From the NCBI RefSeq assembly GCF_029962835.1, contig NC_080591.1, positions 44,461,501 to 44,525,500 on the forward strand: 64,000 nucleotides of DNA, written 5' to 3'. The notes beneath the pieces are model-generated. The model was not told where the DNA came from, made no database searches, and worked only from the letters and a program-made list of their open reading frames with translations. Source of the DNA: Magnolia sinica (taxonomy: Eukaryota; Streptophyta; Magnoliopsida; Magnoliales; Magnoliaceae). Position numbers and translations under genes: made by a program. Shown here piece by piece: positions 1 to 11,800 of this stretch. Positions within the stretch are counted from its first letter, which is position 1, and the number at the start of each line of letters is the position of its first letter.

Positions 1-78
1 GATTAAGGAAGGCAAACAAATCTGAGTACCATTTGAGATAGCATGGATACCATTTAAAGTGAAACCCGTGCTCCACGA

Positions 79-166
79 CTGGTCGTGGGTATCTACGATC
101 GGTCGTAGTACGACTGGTCGTGTATACTCACGACTGGTCGTACAAACCCCAAAAAATTCAATTTTC
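79..166. repeat. Palindromic CGACTGGTCG array next to the family A internal 3' end
   Basis: Four close copies of CGACTGGTCGT or CGATCGGTCGT with short spacers. It is the same motif as in the family A U3 (6258-6620), but here it lies downstream of RNase H. It could be part of the internal 3' untranslated region or the edge of a rearranged 3' LTR; the flanking bases do not match the LTR start at 7109. Confidence 0.7.
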
Positions 167-237
167 TATCAATTTTTACAAAAATTGAAATACAATCTAG
201 CAAATATATACAATATTATACAAGAAGGCATAAATTA

Positions 238-3200
238 TCAATTTAAAATGAACATGCCAAGATCAAATTTCATCTTTTTGAACCTGCTTTTATCTAGAGG
301 TTTTGTGAAAATATCAGCACGTTGATCTTCAGTAGGAATATATTCTAGAGATATAACATTTTCTTCTACTAATTCCCTTTTATAATGAAATCTAATGTCA
401 ATGTGCTTAGTACGAGAATGCTGAATAGGATTTTTTGAAATATTTATCGCACTGGAATTATCACAGTGTAATAACATAGAATTCTGTTTAATTCCATAAT
501 CACTTAGCATTCGTTGCATCCAAACAAGCTGTGTACATGCATTACTAGCTTCAGCTGTTGAAAGTGATATAGAATTTTGTTTCTTACTAAACCAGAAAAC
601 TAGACAATTTTCAATAAAAACAACCACCACCGGTTGATTTTCTATCATCTAGATTACCAACCCAATCAGCATCCGAGTACCCAACTAATTGAACATTGGT
701 TTCATGAGGATACCGAGACCGAGATTAACTAATTGCGACATATCTAATAATTCGCTGGACAGGAATCAAGTGAGATTCTTTTGGATCGATTGATATCTTG
801 CGCAAATACCAACACTTAGAGAAATATCGGTCTACTAGCAGCGTTAGATATAACAAACTACCAATCATACTCCGATAAAGTTTTGAGTCAACATTTTTAC
901 CATTCGAGTCTTTTGATAGTTTCAGGGTAGTACTCATAGGAGTATCGAAATTCTTGCCATTCTCAAATCCAAATCTCTTAATTAGATTCAAGGCATACTT
1001 AGATTGAGAAATGAATATTCCTTCAGATTGTTGCTTTACTTGCAATCCAAGGAAATAAGTCAATTCCCCAACCATGCTCATTTCAAACCGTGATTACATC
1101 AAATCTGTAAACTCAGTAGTCAAGTAAGTACAATTTGATCCATAAATGATATCATCAACATAAATCTGTACTATTAAGATATGATCATTTTGTTTTTTAA
1201 CAAACAGAGTTTTATCAACAGATCCCATTTGAAAATTATGAGTTAAAAGAAATTTCGTTAGTTTCTCATACCATGCCCTAGGTGCTTGTTTTAATCCATA
1301 AAGTGCCTTTTTAAGCCGATATACATGATCAATATTTTTGGAATCTTCAAATCCCATTGGCTGTTCAACATAGACTTCTTCATGTAAATCGCCATTTAGA
1401 AAAGCACTTTTCACATCCATCGATAGATCTTTATCTTTTTAAAACATGCAATGGATATAAATAGTCCGATAGATTCAAGACGTGCATGGTGCAAAGGTTT
1501 CATCGAAATCAATCCCTTCAATTTGAGTATAACCTTGTACCACCAGTCTAGCCTTGTTTCTAATTATATTTCCACATTCATCAGACTTATTTTTGAAAAT
1601 CCATTTTGTTCCAATGATGTGTTTATCTTTAGGTCTTGGTACGAGATACCAAACATCATTTCTTATGAATTGGTTGAGTTCATCTTGCATCGCAACAATC
1701 CAGTTCTCATCAGCCAGAGCTTCTTTTACGTTAGATGGTTCAATTTGGGATGTAAAACATACATAATTACATATATCCTCAAGTTGTCTACGGGTGCGAA
1801 CACCAGTGAGAGGGTTTCCAAGAATTTGTGTGGTTGGATGATCTTTAACAGTCCTCAACTCAGAATCAGTTTGATTTGATGAAGTATCAGGTTTATCAAT
1901 GATTAGTACTTCATCATTATCTGAATTAGAAGTTGGTGTGTTTAAATGATCATCAATGACAACATTAATGGATTCTTGAATCACACCAGTCCTTTTGTTC
2001 AGGACCCTATAAGCTCGACTATTTAAAGAGTATCCTAAAAAAATACCTTCATCACTCTTCGTATCGAACTTTCCCAAATTTTCACGATCACGTAAAATAT
2101 AGCACTTGCTGCCAAAAACTCGAAAGTATTTAACAGTAGGCTTTTTATTGAACCACAATTCGTAAGCCATCTTATTATTATCTTTTTTTGTGTAGACTCG
2201 GTTAATAATATAGCAAGCTGTGTTGACTACTTCAGCCAAAAGATTTTTAGAGAGCTTCATGCTATTCAACATGACATTAGCCATTTCTTGAAGCACCCTA
2301 TTCTTCCTTTCTACAATTCCATTTTGTTGTGGAGTTTTGGGAGCAGAGAATTCATGTAATATTCCTTGGTCGGTACAGAACTTCTCAAAATTGCTATTCT
2401 CAAATTCAGATCCATGATCACTACGAATTTTACTGATTTGAGAGGATTTTTCAGTTTGAATCCTTTTGAGAACTTTTCTAACTTCTTCAAGGGTTTCAAA
2501 TTTATCCCTTAAAAAGACTACCCAAGTGAATCTGGTAAAGTCATTAACTATTACCAAGATGTACTTTTTACCACCACGACTTTCCGTTCTGGTAGGTCCT
2601 ATCAGGTCCATGTGGAGAAGTTCGAGTGGTCTTGATGTGGTATTTGAATTCACCTTTTTGAGTGAGTTCTTTGTTTGTTTGCCTATCTGGCACTCACCAC
2701 ATATTTTATCTAATTTCTGAAGTTTGGGTAAACCTCTTACAAGTTCTCGTTTGCTCAATCGATATAGATTTCGATAATGTACATGTCCAAGATGTTTGTG
2801 CCATAAATTAGTCTCATCTGTATGGACCATGTAACATGTTTGATTAGATGAGCTGGATTCGCTAATAATATAGCAATTTTCAGACGTTCTATGTCCAGTT
2901 AATATTACAGAACCCTTATTATTTAGTATTTCATAACTTTGATTAGAAAACCGAACATTATGGTTATTATCACATATTTGTGATATACTAAGCAAGTTGT
3001 GCTTTAGGCCTTCAACATATAAAACATTTTTAAACACAGGAAGATTAAAAAGTTGAACCGTACCTTGGCCTAAAATCTTGCAGTTGCTTCCATCACCAAA
3101 TGTGACTGAACCATCAGTCATATCTTTCAGATCGGTGAATAAGGCTTTGTCACCTGTCATATGCCTGGAGCATCCACTGTCTAGGTACCACTTTGAATGA

Positions 3201-4974
3201 CTTGTTGCTTTGAAAGCGGTGTGAGCAACCAAGCAGGTGACTTTAGGAACCCATTTCATAACTGTTTTGGGTTTAGGAACATAGTTGGTCTTCTTTTGTG
3301 TATACTTGTAGGAATGACCTATAGAGTTAGATTTTAATAGCTCCTTGAGTAAATCAACTATCTTTTCAGCTAGTGGATTTCGATTCTGATTAAAGTTGAC
3401 ATGGCTGTTTCTAAGTTTTTGAAAAGTTTTTGAATTTTTAGAAAAATCTTGATAAGTACTTTTCCCTTTTGAGTTTGAGGACTCTCCTTTAACAAACATA
3501 GGAGGAGTATACTTTTGTTTAGGAGGTTGATTTTTATCATAGCCCAACCCGGATCGATCGCCACATTTTCTTGATCCGGATAACAATTTTTCTAACTTTG
3601 GATCACCTTGGGCATATTTCCATGTGTCCTTTAAACTCTGAAGAGAGGAAACTTCAGTTTTAAGTTTCTCAATTTCAGATTTTAAATCAACAATTTGAGA
3701 GTTTTTAAATTCCAAATCGTATTTTGATTTTTCAAAATTATCTGAAATTTGTGATTTTTCTAAGACAAGCGATTCAAAACAATTTTTGAGTTTAGAAAAC
3801 TTTTCTTTTTGAAGTTTAAGTTTGACAGCAATTTTACAACTTTCCTTATATAGGGCATTGTAAGCATCTTGAAGATCATCTTCATTTTCACATTCACTAT
3901 TCAGATTTTCTTCACTTGTAAAGTCATTATTAGAAAATGTGAATTTGGCTAGAGTCATAAGAGCTTTGACCTCATTGCCCGACTCGGTTTCAGAATCTTC
4001 TGATTCAGAAGAACCTTCAGAATCAGATGATTCATCCCATGTAGCCAACATACCCTTCTTTTTGGGTTTGTCCCTTTTAGGACATCTATTTGCTAAGTGC
4101 CCATATTCTAGACAGTTGTAACATTGACTATCTTTCAAAGATTTTCGAGATTTGGGTCTAAACTTCTTTTTGTCATTTGATTTTTGAAAATCAACTCTTT
4201 TCTTGCTTTTGAAAATTTTGTAAAATTTTTTAGCTAAAAGAGCCATGTCATCTTCTGAATCAAAATTTTCTTCTGAACTACATTTAGAAGATTTTAGAGC
4301 GATAGATTTACCTTTAGGAGCTTTAAAGTTTAACTCGTAGGTTTGTAGAGAACCAACTAGTTCTTCAACCCTCATATTATCCGTATCACGAAGTTCCTGG
4401 ATTGCGGTTACTTTAGAATTGAACCGTTCAGGAAAGTGAGCGTAATATTTTTGCACACACTTTACTTTTCGGGATTTTATCACCAAGACCCCACATTGAG
4501 TTTACAACGTCATTCAATCTAGTGTAAAAGTCCATAAACATCTCATTTTCCTCCATATGAATTTCTTCAAATCTGGTTGTGAGGAGTTGGACTTTAGATT
4601 TTTTGACAATTGTAGTACCCTCGTGTGTCATTTCTAATATATCCCAAGCTTGCTTTGCGGTTATCACAAGAGATGATTCTTTTGAACTCATCCGGTGATA
4701 GTGCGTAAGTAATTGCATTTAGTGCTTTAGCATTTGCACTACTCTCACTTTTCTGGAAGGGTGGTCCATTGGTAATATGGTGTGGTTTTCATAGACTTTG
4801 AACCATCAACCCCAAGAACTTCCATGATAGGAGGATTCCATTCACCACCGTGGCTTGCCACACATTTTCATCCATTGATTTGAGGAAGATCCTCATTCTG
4901 GCTTTCCAATAAGCATAGTTGGAGCCATCAAAGGGTGGAGGCCTAGTGACTGAAAGGCTATCAAAATTTGACAT
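238..4974 (-). mobile_element. Family A gag-pol coding remnant (Copia)
   Basis: Reading leftwards on the minus strand: the gag start with a FDGSNYAYWKARM motif near 4920; a CCHC zinc knuckle (CYNCLEYGHLANRCP) near 4080-4128; aspartic protease with YLDSGCSRHMTGD near 3140-3195; the GAG-pre-integrase HHCC region with CGECQIGKQTK near 2690; the integrase core from about 2650 to 2100; reverse transcriptase with [13 protein letters not shown] near 1270-1310 and the YVDD catalytic motif near 1155; RNase H with LSTAEAS near 560. These motifs and their order identify Ty1/Copia pol. The frame is interrupted more than once, so no functional polyprotein is expected. Glutamate- and serine-rich acidic stretches and a predicted coiled coil lie after the zinc knuckle, as in SIRE-type gag. 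Confidence 0.9.
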
Positions 4975-5030
4975 CTTAAATAGCTTAAATCGTTAGCTCA
5001 GGAATTAAATCCAAAAAAACAAGCTATTAG

Positions 5031-5042
5031 GCTCTGATACCA
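5031..5042 (-). other. Primer-binding site of family A (tRNA-iMet)
   Basis: On the minus strand this reads TGGTATCAGAGC, the complement of the 3' end of plant initiator tRNA-Met and the usual PBS of plant Copia elements. It lies two bases inside the LTR end at 5045. The same 12-mer and spacing occur in family C (30739-30750), and a degenerate form in family B (21181-21192). Confidence 0.9.
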
Positions 5043-5044
5043 CT

Positions 5045-7109
5045 TGAAAAGGCCAAGCTATATGTCCTAGAGGGGGGGTGAATAGGACAATGCCAAATAA
5101 AAACTTATAACAGCGGAATAATAAAGAAAATGATAGCCAAATTAAATAATAATGCAGGAAAGAAAAACAACCTCAAAATTCAGATCTTGAGAGGTTGATA
5201 CAAACGTTATTCTAAGGACAACCTTATACCAAAAACAGAGTTTATGGTAGGACAACCTTATTTCTAGAAAGGTCTTTGTATCAAGTCTCAAATCGAAGAG
5301 GAATACAAAAACAAATATGAACTGAATTGAAATAACTTGTAATTAAAGATGTATTGTTCTAGGGACAGCCATACACCATAAAAATGGCAGGGCAACCTTG
5401 CTGAACAACTTTCAAATGAAATTGAAAAACAAGCTTATAAAGGAATAGCAGAAAGTAAATTCTAAGCTATTACAACATTCTCACAAAGCTTGAAATAATT
5501 ACAACATTCACCACCATACATACATCCCACAAAAAGAATAAAAAAAAATTAAAAGAATAAAATAAACAACCACAACACAAAGGATTTATAGTGGTTCGCC
5601 TGTGTGTTCACCAACTGTTATCCAACAGCCACACAAAAAGCTACTCCACTCCTAATATCCTCACACAGGGGATATTAGCGTTCACTAAAGATAGGTTTTC
5701 CCAGGTTCACCCAAAACCCTTACAATTGTGTCTTTGTATGTGGGCTTACACAATTAAAAAAACCCCCACTTCTGAGTTTTCCTGGCTTTCCTCAGATAAC
5801 CAATATAACAAGATTTTTCTGGCAAATCTTGAAAGAAACCAAAATAATAGAAAGGAATTTACAATATGTAAAATACCTGAATATCTTCTTCGTTGTAGCA
5901 GCCCGGTAGAACCAAATCAAAGTAGATGATTGAATGTCCAAGTTCAATGTCCAGTACTCGATTACAATGGTTCTAGTTCTAATAGATTTTAAATTAAACC
6001 AAATAGGGCTTGCCTTAATTGATTTTGATTCCAAAGAAAGGGAATAATAATTCCTCTTTATCAAAACAGATTGGAATAGTAGAAACAAAATCAATTAAAA
6101 TAAAGCTAAGGAAAGAAGATATTAAATAAGCACACTTAGCTTAAATGGAGCACAAAATTATCTCTCAGAAGTTCGACAAAGATTGGCTTGAATACTATAA
6201 TTAAATCAATGATTTCTTCTGAGATTCGTGCTCTATTTATAGGTGAGAAGATCAGGTCTTCGACTGGTCTAGAGTGCTCTTCGACTAGTCGAAGCCATAA
6301 CAGATATTTGAAAGATTAGGCGGGATAAGCGCAGACCGTTCTACGACTGGTCGTAGGTCACCTACGACTGGTCGTAGGTTTCCTTCGACTGGTCGTAGGT
6401 CCTGCAAAAGTTCGCTGGACTTCGAGTCGTAGATTCTACGACTGGTCGAAGATCAGTCGACACTGTTCCTACGACTGGTCGAACAGATTCCTGGACTAGT
6501 CGAAGGCTAACAGATTTTATCCGGAATATGTAACAAACTTACGACTGGTCGAGGATTTTCTTAGACTGGTCGAAGCAAGTCTAGGACTAGTCGAAGCAGA
6601 CCTAAGACTGGTCGAAGAACAGACCAATCACATGTAAAATAACATTCGACTTATGTATCCGAAATGACCTACTTTTAAGGTCATCCTATGGTCAAACAAA
6701 ACTCAATCATGAAGTATGGACATTGAAACAAGAGACCATGAAGAATGAGCCTTGAAGTCTTGATGTAGACTAAACCTTGAAGTAGCTCAATCATGAAAGT
6801 GGCTTGAGTTTCAGCTTGAGTCTTGATTTCAGCTTGACTTTCAACTTGAGTCTTGAGTTCAGCTTGACTCTCAACTTGAGTCTTGCCTTGTACTTTCTTT
6901 TCGGCTTGAGTCTTGTTTTGTGAGCAGCTCTTGCATTCAAGATCTTGAGTTTTGTACTTGAGAGCTTTGCTTGATGTGAGCTTAGCTTGTTCATGTATGT
7001 TGATCCTTGAGAGAGCTTCACTTATGCAAGTTATATATAACAGAGTATAATAGTGATTTTGGCACTACAAATTTGACAACACATAGGGATAGAAACTATA
7101 GCACTTACA
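5045..7109 (-). repeat. 5' LTR of family A
   Basis: The LTR runs from TGAAAAGGCC at 5045 to CACTTACA at 7109 on the plus strand (TG...CA ends) and is transcribed leftwards. A solo copy at 23892-25996 fixes both ends. A TATA box (TATAAATAG on the minus strand) lies at 6233-6241. Immediately upstream in U3, at about 6258-6620, are some twelve imperfect palindromes of the type CGACTGGTCG. Further upstream, at 6795-6925, is a short tandem array around AGCTTGAGTCTTGA. The peptides readable through that array (runs of Lys and Leu) are an artefact of the repeat. Confidence 0.92.
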
Positions 7110-8942
7110 CTAACCACTGTCGACAATCGTCGTGTGACTCAGATTCGTCAAGTTACCTAATGTGGTGAGACTAATTCAGCCACCCAGACGGGAAGTGTTA
7201 CCGATTGCCTGGACTACGTTGTAATCCCAACCTTACTCAGATGCAATATATAAACACATGTGATAATCGTATCAGCATTTAACAAATATTCCAAATAAAT
7301 CTCTCATATGGGCATTTCATTAAACACATTGAACATGTTACTAAGCACTTGCATTTTATCCATAAATTGCGTAACAACAAATATGATTACATGAAGGAAA
7401 CTATACAAATGATTAAGGAAATTGAGAATCTTATCTTAATATACTTAATAAATATAAATCATCAACAATTTCTTATTCAGATATTTTATTAAAGACTTAG
7501 GCTACACATTCTAAATACATAAACTAAATTAGTTACGGCATGATCCATAGCAATTTGTTACACAAAGAGGTCATGATACATATGACAAGCATGAATCCTA
7601 GATTTGTAGTCATGACAAGCATAAATCACAATTTCATATTCATTCAAACATGTTAACAAACACATGGAATGCATCTTATATTTAATATAGTTCACACACG
7701 TATAATTTATTGAAAACGTCGTAACTAATATCATATGGCAGTAATCAAGTCAGACATAAATCATTAGCTGACACTGAAAGCCTTGAAAACCATAACCTAA
7801 ACATTTATAGTCCGCACCTTTCGTCAGAATACTCGATTCAGACTCAATTCAAATTCTACCCTCCCGAAAACAGAACGACGAGTACCTAAATCATGAAATA
7901 GGTTAGCTAGTTCACCGATTACTCAATCCGGATTTCTAAATCAAGATTAGGGTTAGGATTTTTACCCAAATCATAATTGGAATGGATCAGTTAGCTAGAT
8001 GTAAAGGCGATTCAGTGGGTGGAGTCATGGGAAAGAATCACAGCAACAAACCCAAAGATTTCTCTTCTCTCCTTCCTCTTTTCTCTTCCTTTCTCTCTTC
8101 CCTCTCCTAAGGTTAGAGAAAATTCGTATGGGATAGGAATGGGGTGGTTCAAGGGCTTTATATATGCCTAGTACTGATACAAATGGCCCTAGGGCCATGG
8201 TATACTTAAATTATAACTAAAGGGGGTCTATTTCGGTAGGCGAGGTTCATCTGGAGGTCCACTACTCACTTACGGCGTAGGGTAAGTTCCCTAACGATAT
8301 ATCTATACTAGAATATGGTTTCAACGCGATTGGATAAGCTGATCGACCGTGAAGGACCTGTATCAAATCAATGGTCATTGTCACTCAATCAGGGCTACAA
8401 GTATATAGATATGTGCAAGGAAATTTCCCAGATCCATGGGTGAAGTTCGGTCAGAAACTGACAATCCGAAATCTTCAATTTCGCGAGTAAGCAAACGGCC
8501 CAATTTACTTAAGTTTCGTTACGTTTTCCAAAGATATTTGCGTTTCTCTCACACTTCATTCAGAGCTCAAGTTGTGCGTTTCTGGATACTATCTAGGCTC
8601 GATTCCCGCGATGGTTGTCAAACCTAATAAGATAGATATAACCCTATAGTTCGCGGTCATCAGACTTTCGACGCGCAGTCCAGGTTCGATATAGGGTTTC
8701 AATGTACTCCCGAGAGCAACAAGCTTTTGGGATTTTTCCTAGGTTTTTAAGTAGTGTTGAGTTAGCTATTTTGATGGTTTTGGGTCTTGCCATTTGTATA
8801 AATAGTGGTTTGAGCTAAATCCACTGATTACTTAGTTTAGTTTTAACTAAATTTTGCCTAAATTTTACAGAATACGGTCCTTAGGAATTTCTACCTGAGG
8901 TGGTACTCGCGTCTTCGTACGAATTTTTTCTGAGACGTTACA
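7110..8942 (-). mobile_element. Ty3/Gypsy-type LTR fragment, host of the family A insertion
   Basis: On the minus strand the sequence starts TGTAACGTCTCAG at 8942, a typical start for plant Gypsy LTRs. It carries a TATATAAA promoter element on the minus strand (8157-8164), followed downstream by a pyrimidine-purine-biased leader (8060-8110). No coding domains are visible. Family A is inserted at its left edge (7109/7110), so the rest probably lies beyond the window. The superfamily is inferred from the LTR end and promoter layout only. Confidence 0.5.
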
Positions 8943-9215
8943 TGTAGTAAGGGTCGAGGTTGTAATGTGGTAAGGATCATAGTTGTAATGTAGTAAGGGT
9001 CGAGGTTGTCATGTGGTAAGGGTCAAGGTTGTCATGTGAAAGGTCAATATTCTCATGTGCTAAAGATCGAGGTCGTGATTGTATAAGGGTCATCGTGGTT
9101 GTATAAGGGTCGCGGTCATGGTTGTATAAGGGTCAAGGCCATTGTTGTAATGTAAAAAGGGTCAAGGTTGTAAAGTGGCAAGGGTCGAGGTTGTTATGTG
9201 TTAAGGGTTGTGGGT
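8943..9215. repeat. Minisatellite, GTAAGGGTCGAGGTTGTNATGTG-like unit
   Basis: About ten degenerate tandem units of roughly 20-30 bp built around 'taagggtcgaggttgt'. The array directly abuts the Gypsy-type LTR end at 8942. It has no coding potential. The units vary in length and base content, so the array is old or evolves by slippage. Confidence 0.85.
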
Positions 9216-9289
9216 CCTACCATGGCTTATGTGTTGAATCCACTCCGTTCATTGGATTTAGAATTTAATTTAATGTCATGGGCCAAAAA

Positions 9290-10080
9290 AAAAAGAGTAA
9301 CATCCTAAAATTTTATGGCCCCCAAAAATTTTTTAATTGTAGGTTTTCAATCTCAATACTTTCTATGGTGTGGTCCACGTAAGTCTTTGATATCCCTCAT
9401 TCTTGGGCTCATGCCCTAAAATGATCTTTCAAAATGGATAGACGACATAGATAAAATATATACATCACAATAGGCCCCACAGGACCATCCATCTCTAGAT
9501 AGGTCCGGTTACCCAATCCGTGTCATGTCACTTTAAATTGATGTGGATATATATCGAGAGAAGATTTTTGGAGGTAGTGTTTACTTATTTAAGCTATGTT
9601 GGGCCAACCATGATGTTTTTGGGAAATCCACTCAATCCGTTCATTTTGAAAGATCATATCAAGACATGAAACAAAAAATTGGTTAGATTCGAAACTCAAG
9701 TGGACCACACGACTGGAAATAGTGGAAAGGAATTGCCTACCATTCAAACTTTTCTAGGCTCCACTATGATGTTTACATGTAATCCAAACTGTTCCTAAAG
9801 TGGCTCAAATGCTTATAAACTCCTTACCATGGGGATGGATTGGAAGAATAAAAATATTAGCTTGATCCAAAGCTTATGCAACCCTATGAATGTTTCAATC
9901 GTAGGCATATGATTTCCACTACTTTCTATTGTGTGGCCTACTTGAGATTTGGATTTACCTAATTTTTGGGATCATGTCATAAAATGATTTGACAAAACAT
10001 GTGAGTGGTGTGGATTTCTCACAAACACCATAGTGGGCTCCAAAACATTTATCCTATCCGAATGCCTCCCACGTATGTGG
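9290..10080. repeat. Degenerate inverted-repeat (MITE-like) copies, GGCCCAC family
   Basis: Two adjacent copies of a repeat found many times in the window: a half copy near 9310-9500 and a fuller copy near 9600-10060. The fuller copy is imperfectly self-complementary. Its left arm has 'gtggaccacac' near 9700 and its right arm the inverted 'gtgtggcctact' near 9930. Both arms carry 'aaaatgatct'-like and 'aatccactc'-like blocks. It has no coding capacity. This looks like an old nonautonomous DNA transposon; the superfamily was not determined. Confidence 0.6.
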
Positions 10081-10276
10081 CATGCTGGCTCAACGCAAAA
10101 GGTACCAGGGGTAATTTCATCCCAATCTTTAAAAAATAATAATAATAATAAAAGAAAAAAAAAGTTGTCAGGTGACTAGGTAGGACATTTGTTTAATCCT
10201 TCTTATATTTGGGGCATTTAGGAGTACCACGATGCTTTTTTTTGGTCAAAATCCACATATATATATATATATATAT

Positions 10277-10812
10277 GGGAAAAGGTACTATGCGCTCGAC
10301 CTCACGATAAGCTCCCATGAGGTTAAGCTGTGTGGGCCCCACCGTGATGCGTTTTGAACATCTACCCCATCAGTCAGGTGCACCATTCCATAGTGGGCCT
10401 AGGTCTCAAAAATCAAGTCAATCTGTGACTTGTGTGGGCCACACCACATACAGAAGTGAGCAGGGGCCGTGCACCATTAAAACATTCATAATCATTTTTT
10501 GGGCCCACCGAGATGTGGTTTGCAAATCCAGCCCATCCATTATGTGTGTCCCACTTGGATGAGGGTTCAAACCAAGTTTCAGCCGCATTCAAAACTCAGG
10601 TGGGCCCCACCAAGTGCTTTTATATGTTTTAACAGTGTCTTCACATGATTTTAGATGGTATGGCCCATACAGCTGATTTTTGGGATATCCCATAATTTAA
10701 AGGGGACCCATCAAATGCACGGTGTTGATGGTTAACACGCATCACGATGGGGCCCACACAGCTCGACCTCACGGGAGCTTATCGTGAGGTTGAGTGCATA
10801 GTACCTTTTCCC
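10277..10812. mobile_element. MITE with about 75-bp terminal inverted repeats
   Basis: The element starts GGGAAAAGGTACTATGCG and ends with the inverse CATAGTACCTTTTCCC. The arms stay complementary for about 75 bp with a few mismatches (10277-10351 and 10738-10812). It lies in a TA repeat (10259-10276 and 10813-10834), so the exact target duplication cannot be read. The interior is noncoding and itself contains inverted GGGCCCCAC blocks. Length (536 bp) and structure fit a nonautonomous DNA transposon. Confidence 0.85.
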
Positions 10813-10834
10813 TATATATATATATATATATATT

Positions 10835-11800
10835 GACGCAGGGAAGGACGTGAGGTCAAGCACCGTCTTCCTCAAGAGGATAACTATTCCGAATCCACGG
10901 AACTTCTCTGGACTCCTCACAAAGACTTCTCGAATCTATGAGGGAAGAAAGCAGAAAATAGAAATAAATTCTAATAAATTCGAAATTGATTAATGAATGA
11001 ATAAAAATGACTTCACAACCCTTTAAATAGGGGTACCAAGCAATAGGAAAGAAATCAGAATCAAACTACAACTAAAACTCCTAGAATTCACAACTTACTA
11101 TAAATAGCAAACTTACTATTTATATACAGTTGTGATGTCTACTAGTGCGCAAGGTTTTCTGCCAAAAATAGTAAGTGTCCTATTTAGCCTCACCAAACTG
11201 TTCTCCTAATTTTTATAAACTCTTTTCACATTGGACGCAACTCGTAAAGCCCAACGGATGATGAGTTATAATCAAATTAAAACTTACTATTTATGGTAAA
11301 AATGAAATTAAAATAGGGAAACGACCGTCAATCTGGTGGTATTTCACAAATCTGGCTTAGGCAACCCAGCATAGCAGGATTGGTTGGCTAAAGTAGCTCG
11401 TTCTACCCCAAAATCATATAGTTTACGTCAGATAACTCATTCCAAATTGCGAGATACGCCCGATTTAAGGTACGATGGTCTGGATCACTTCTATCGTCAA
11501 CTAGGCCTTTTCTGATCCATCTTTGCCATGTAACTATCTGCGACCCGCTCTACATCATATAAGTTAGTAGTTAAATAATGACTTTAGCGGTGCAAATTTA
11601 AGACCGACATGTGGCTCACTTGATAAGTTTATTACCTTATTTTTGGCACATGGAATGTTTAAAGTGCTCTATACCTATTGAAGATTTGACACGTGTGACA
11701 TACTCCTAGATCTGTCACGCTTGTTATGCTCCTTGCGATAAGGAGCCCTTGTTGAATCATGGCCATCGATAGATAGTTCTTATAATATGCAGCTTATAAT
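10835..11800 (-). other. Possible LTR or other repeat fragment; no gene seen
   Basis: No coding region is supported. A TATTTAAAGGG box on the minus strand near 11022-11032, followed by a purine-rich leader (10920-10960), resembles an LTR promoter. There are two near-repeated 'aacttactatttat' blocks (about 11105-11125 and 11280-11295). No paired end or target duplication was found, so the assignment is weak. Confidence 0.3.

Larger units (their letters stand above)
1..7109 (-). mobile_element. Ty1/Copia LTR retrotransposon, family A (SIRE-like), left end outside window
   Basis: A minus-strand Copia element. From right to left it has a 5' LTR (5045-7109), a primer-binding site (5031-5042), gag, protease, integrase, reverse transcriptase and RNase H (4974 down to 238), then a noncoding 3' stretch running off the window. 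The order protease-integrase-RT-RNase H is diagnostic of Ty1/Copia. The long LTR and the protein motifs suggest the SIRE/Maximus lineage (inference). The right-hand target duplication should be ctaac at 7110-7114; the left copy lies outside. The 3' LTR is not recognisable in positions 1-237. The coding part is broken by several changes, so this is a fossil. Its LTR is about 97% identical by eye to the solo LTR at 23892-25996, so the family moved rather recently. Confidence 0.9.

Noticed and set aside
6240-6620. CRISPR-like array (short palindromic repeats with spacers)
   Set aside because: Repeats are about 10-14 bp, degenerate and unevenly spaced, in a eukaryotic LTR promoter; no cas genes.
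6791-7021. Lys/Leu-rich open frame (and the similar one at 25620-25823)
   Set aside because: It is read through a short tandem repeat in the U3 of an LTR; composition reflects the repeat, not a protein.
8436-8627. Open frame in the Gypsy-type LTR fragment
   Set aside because: No family resemblance; lies in an LTR on the strand opposite to its promoter.
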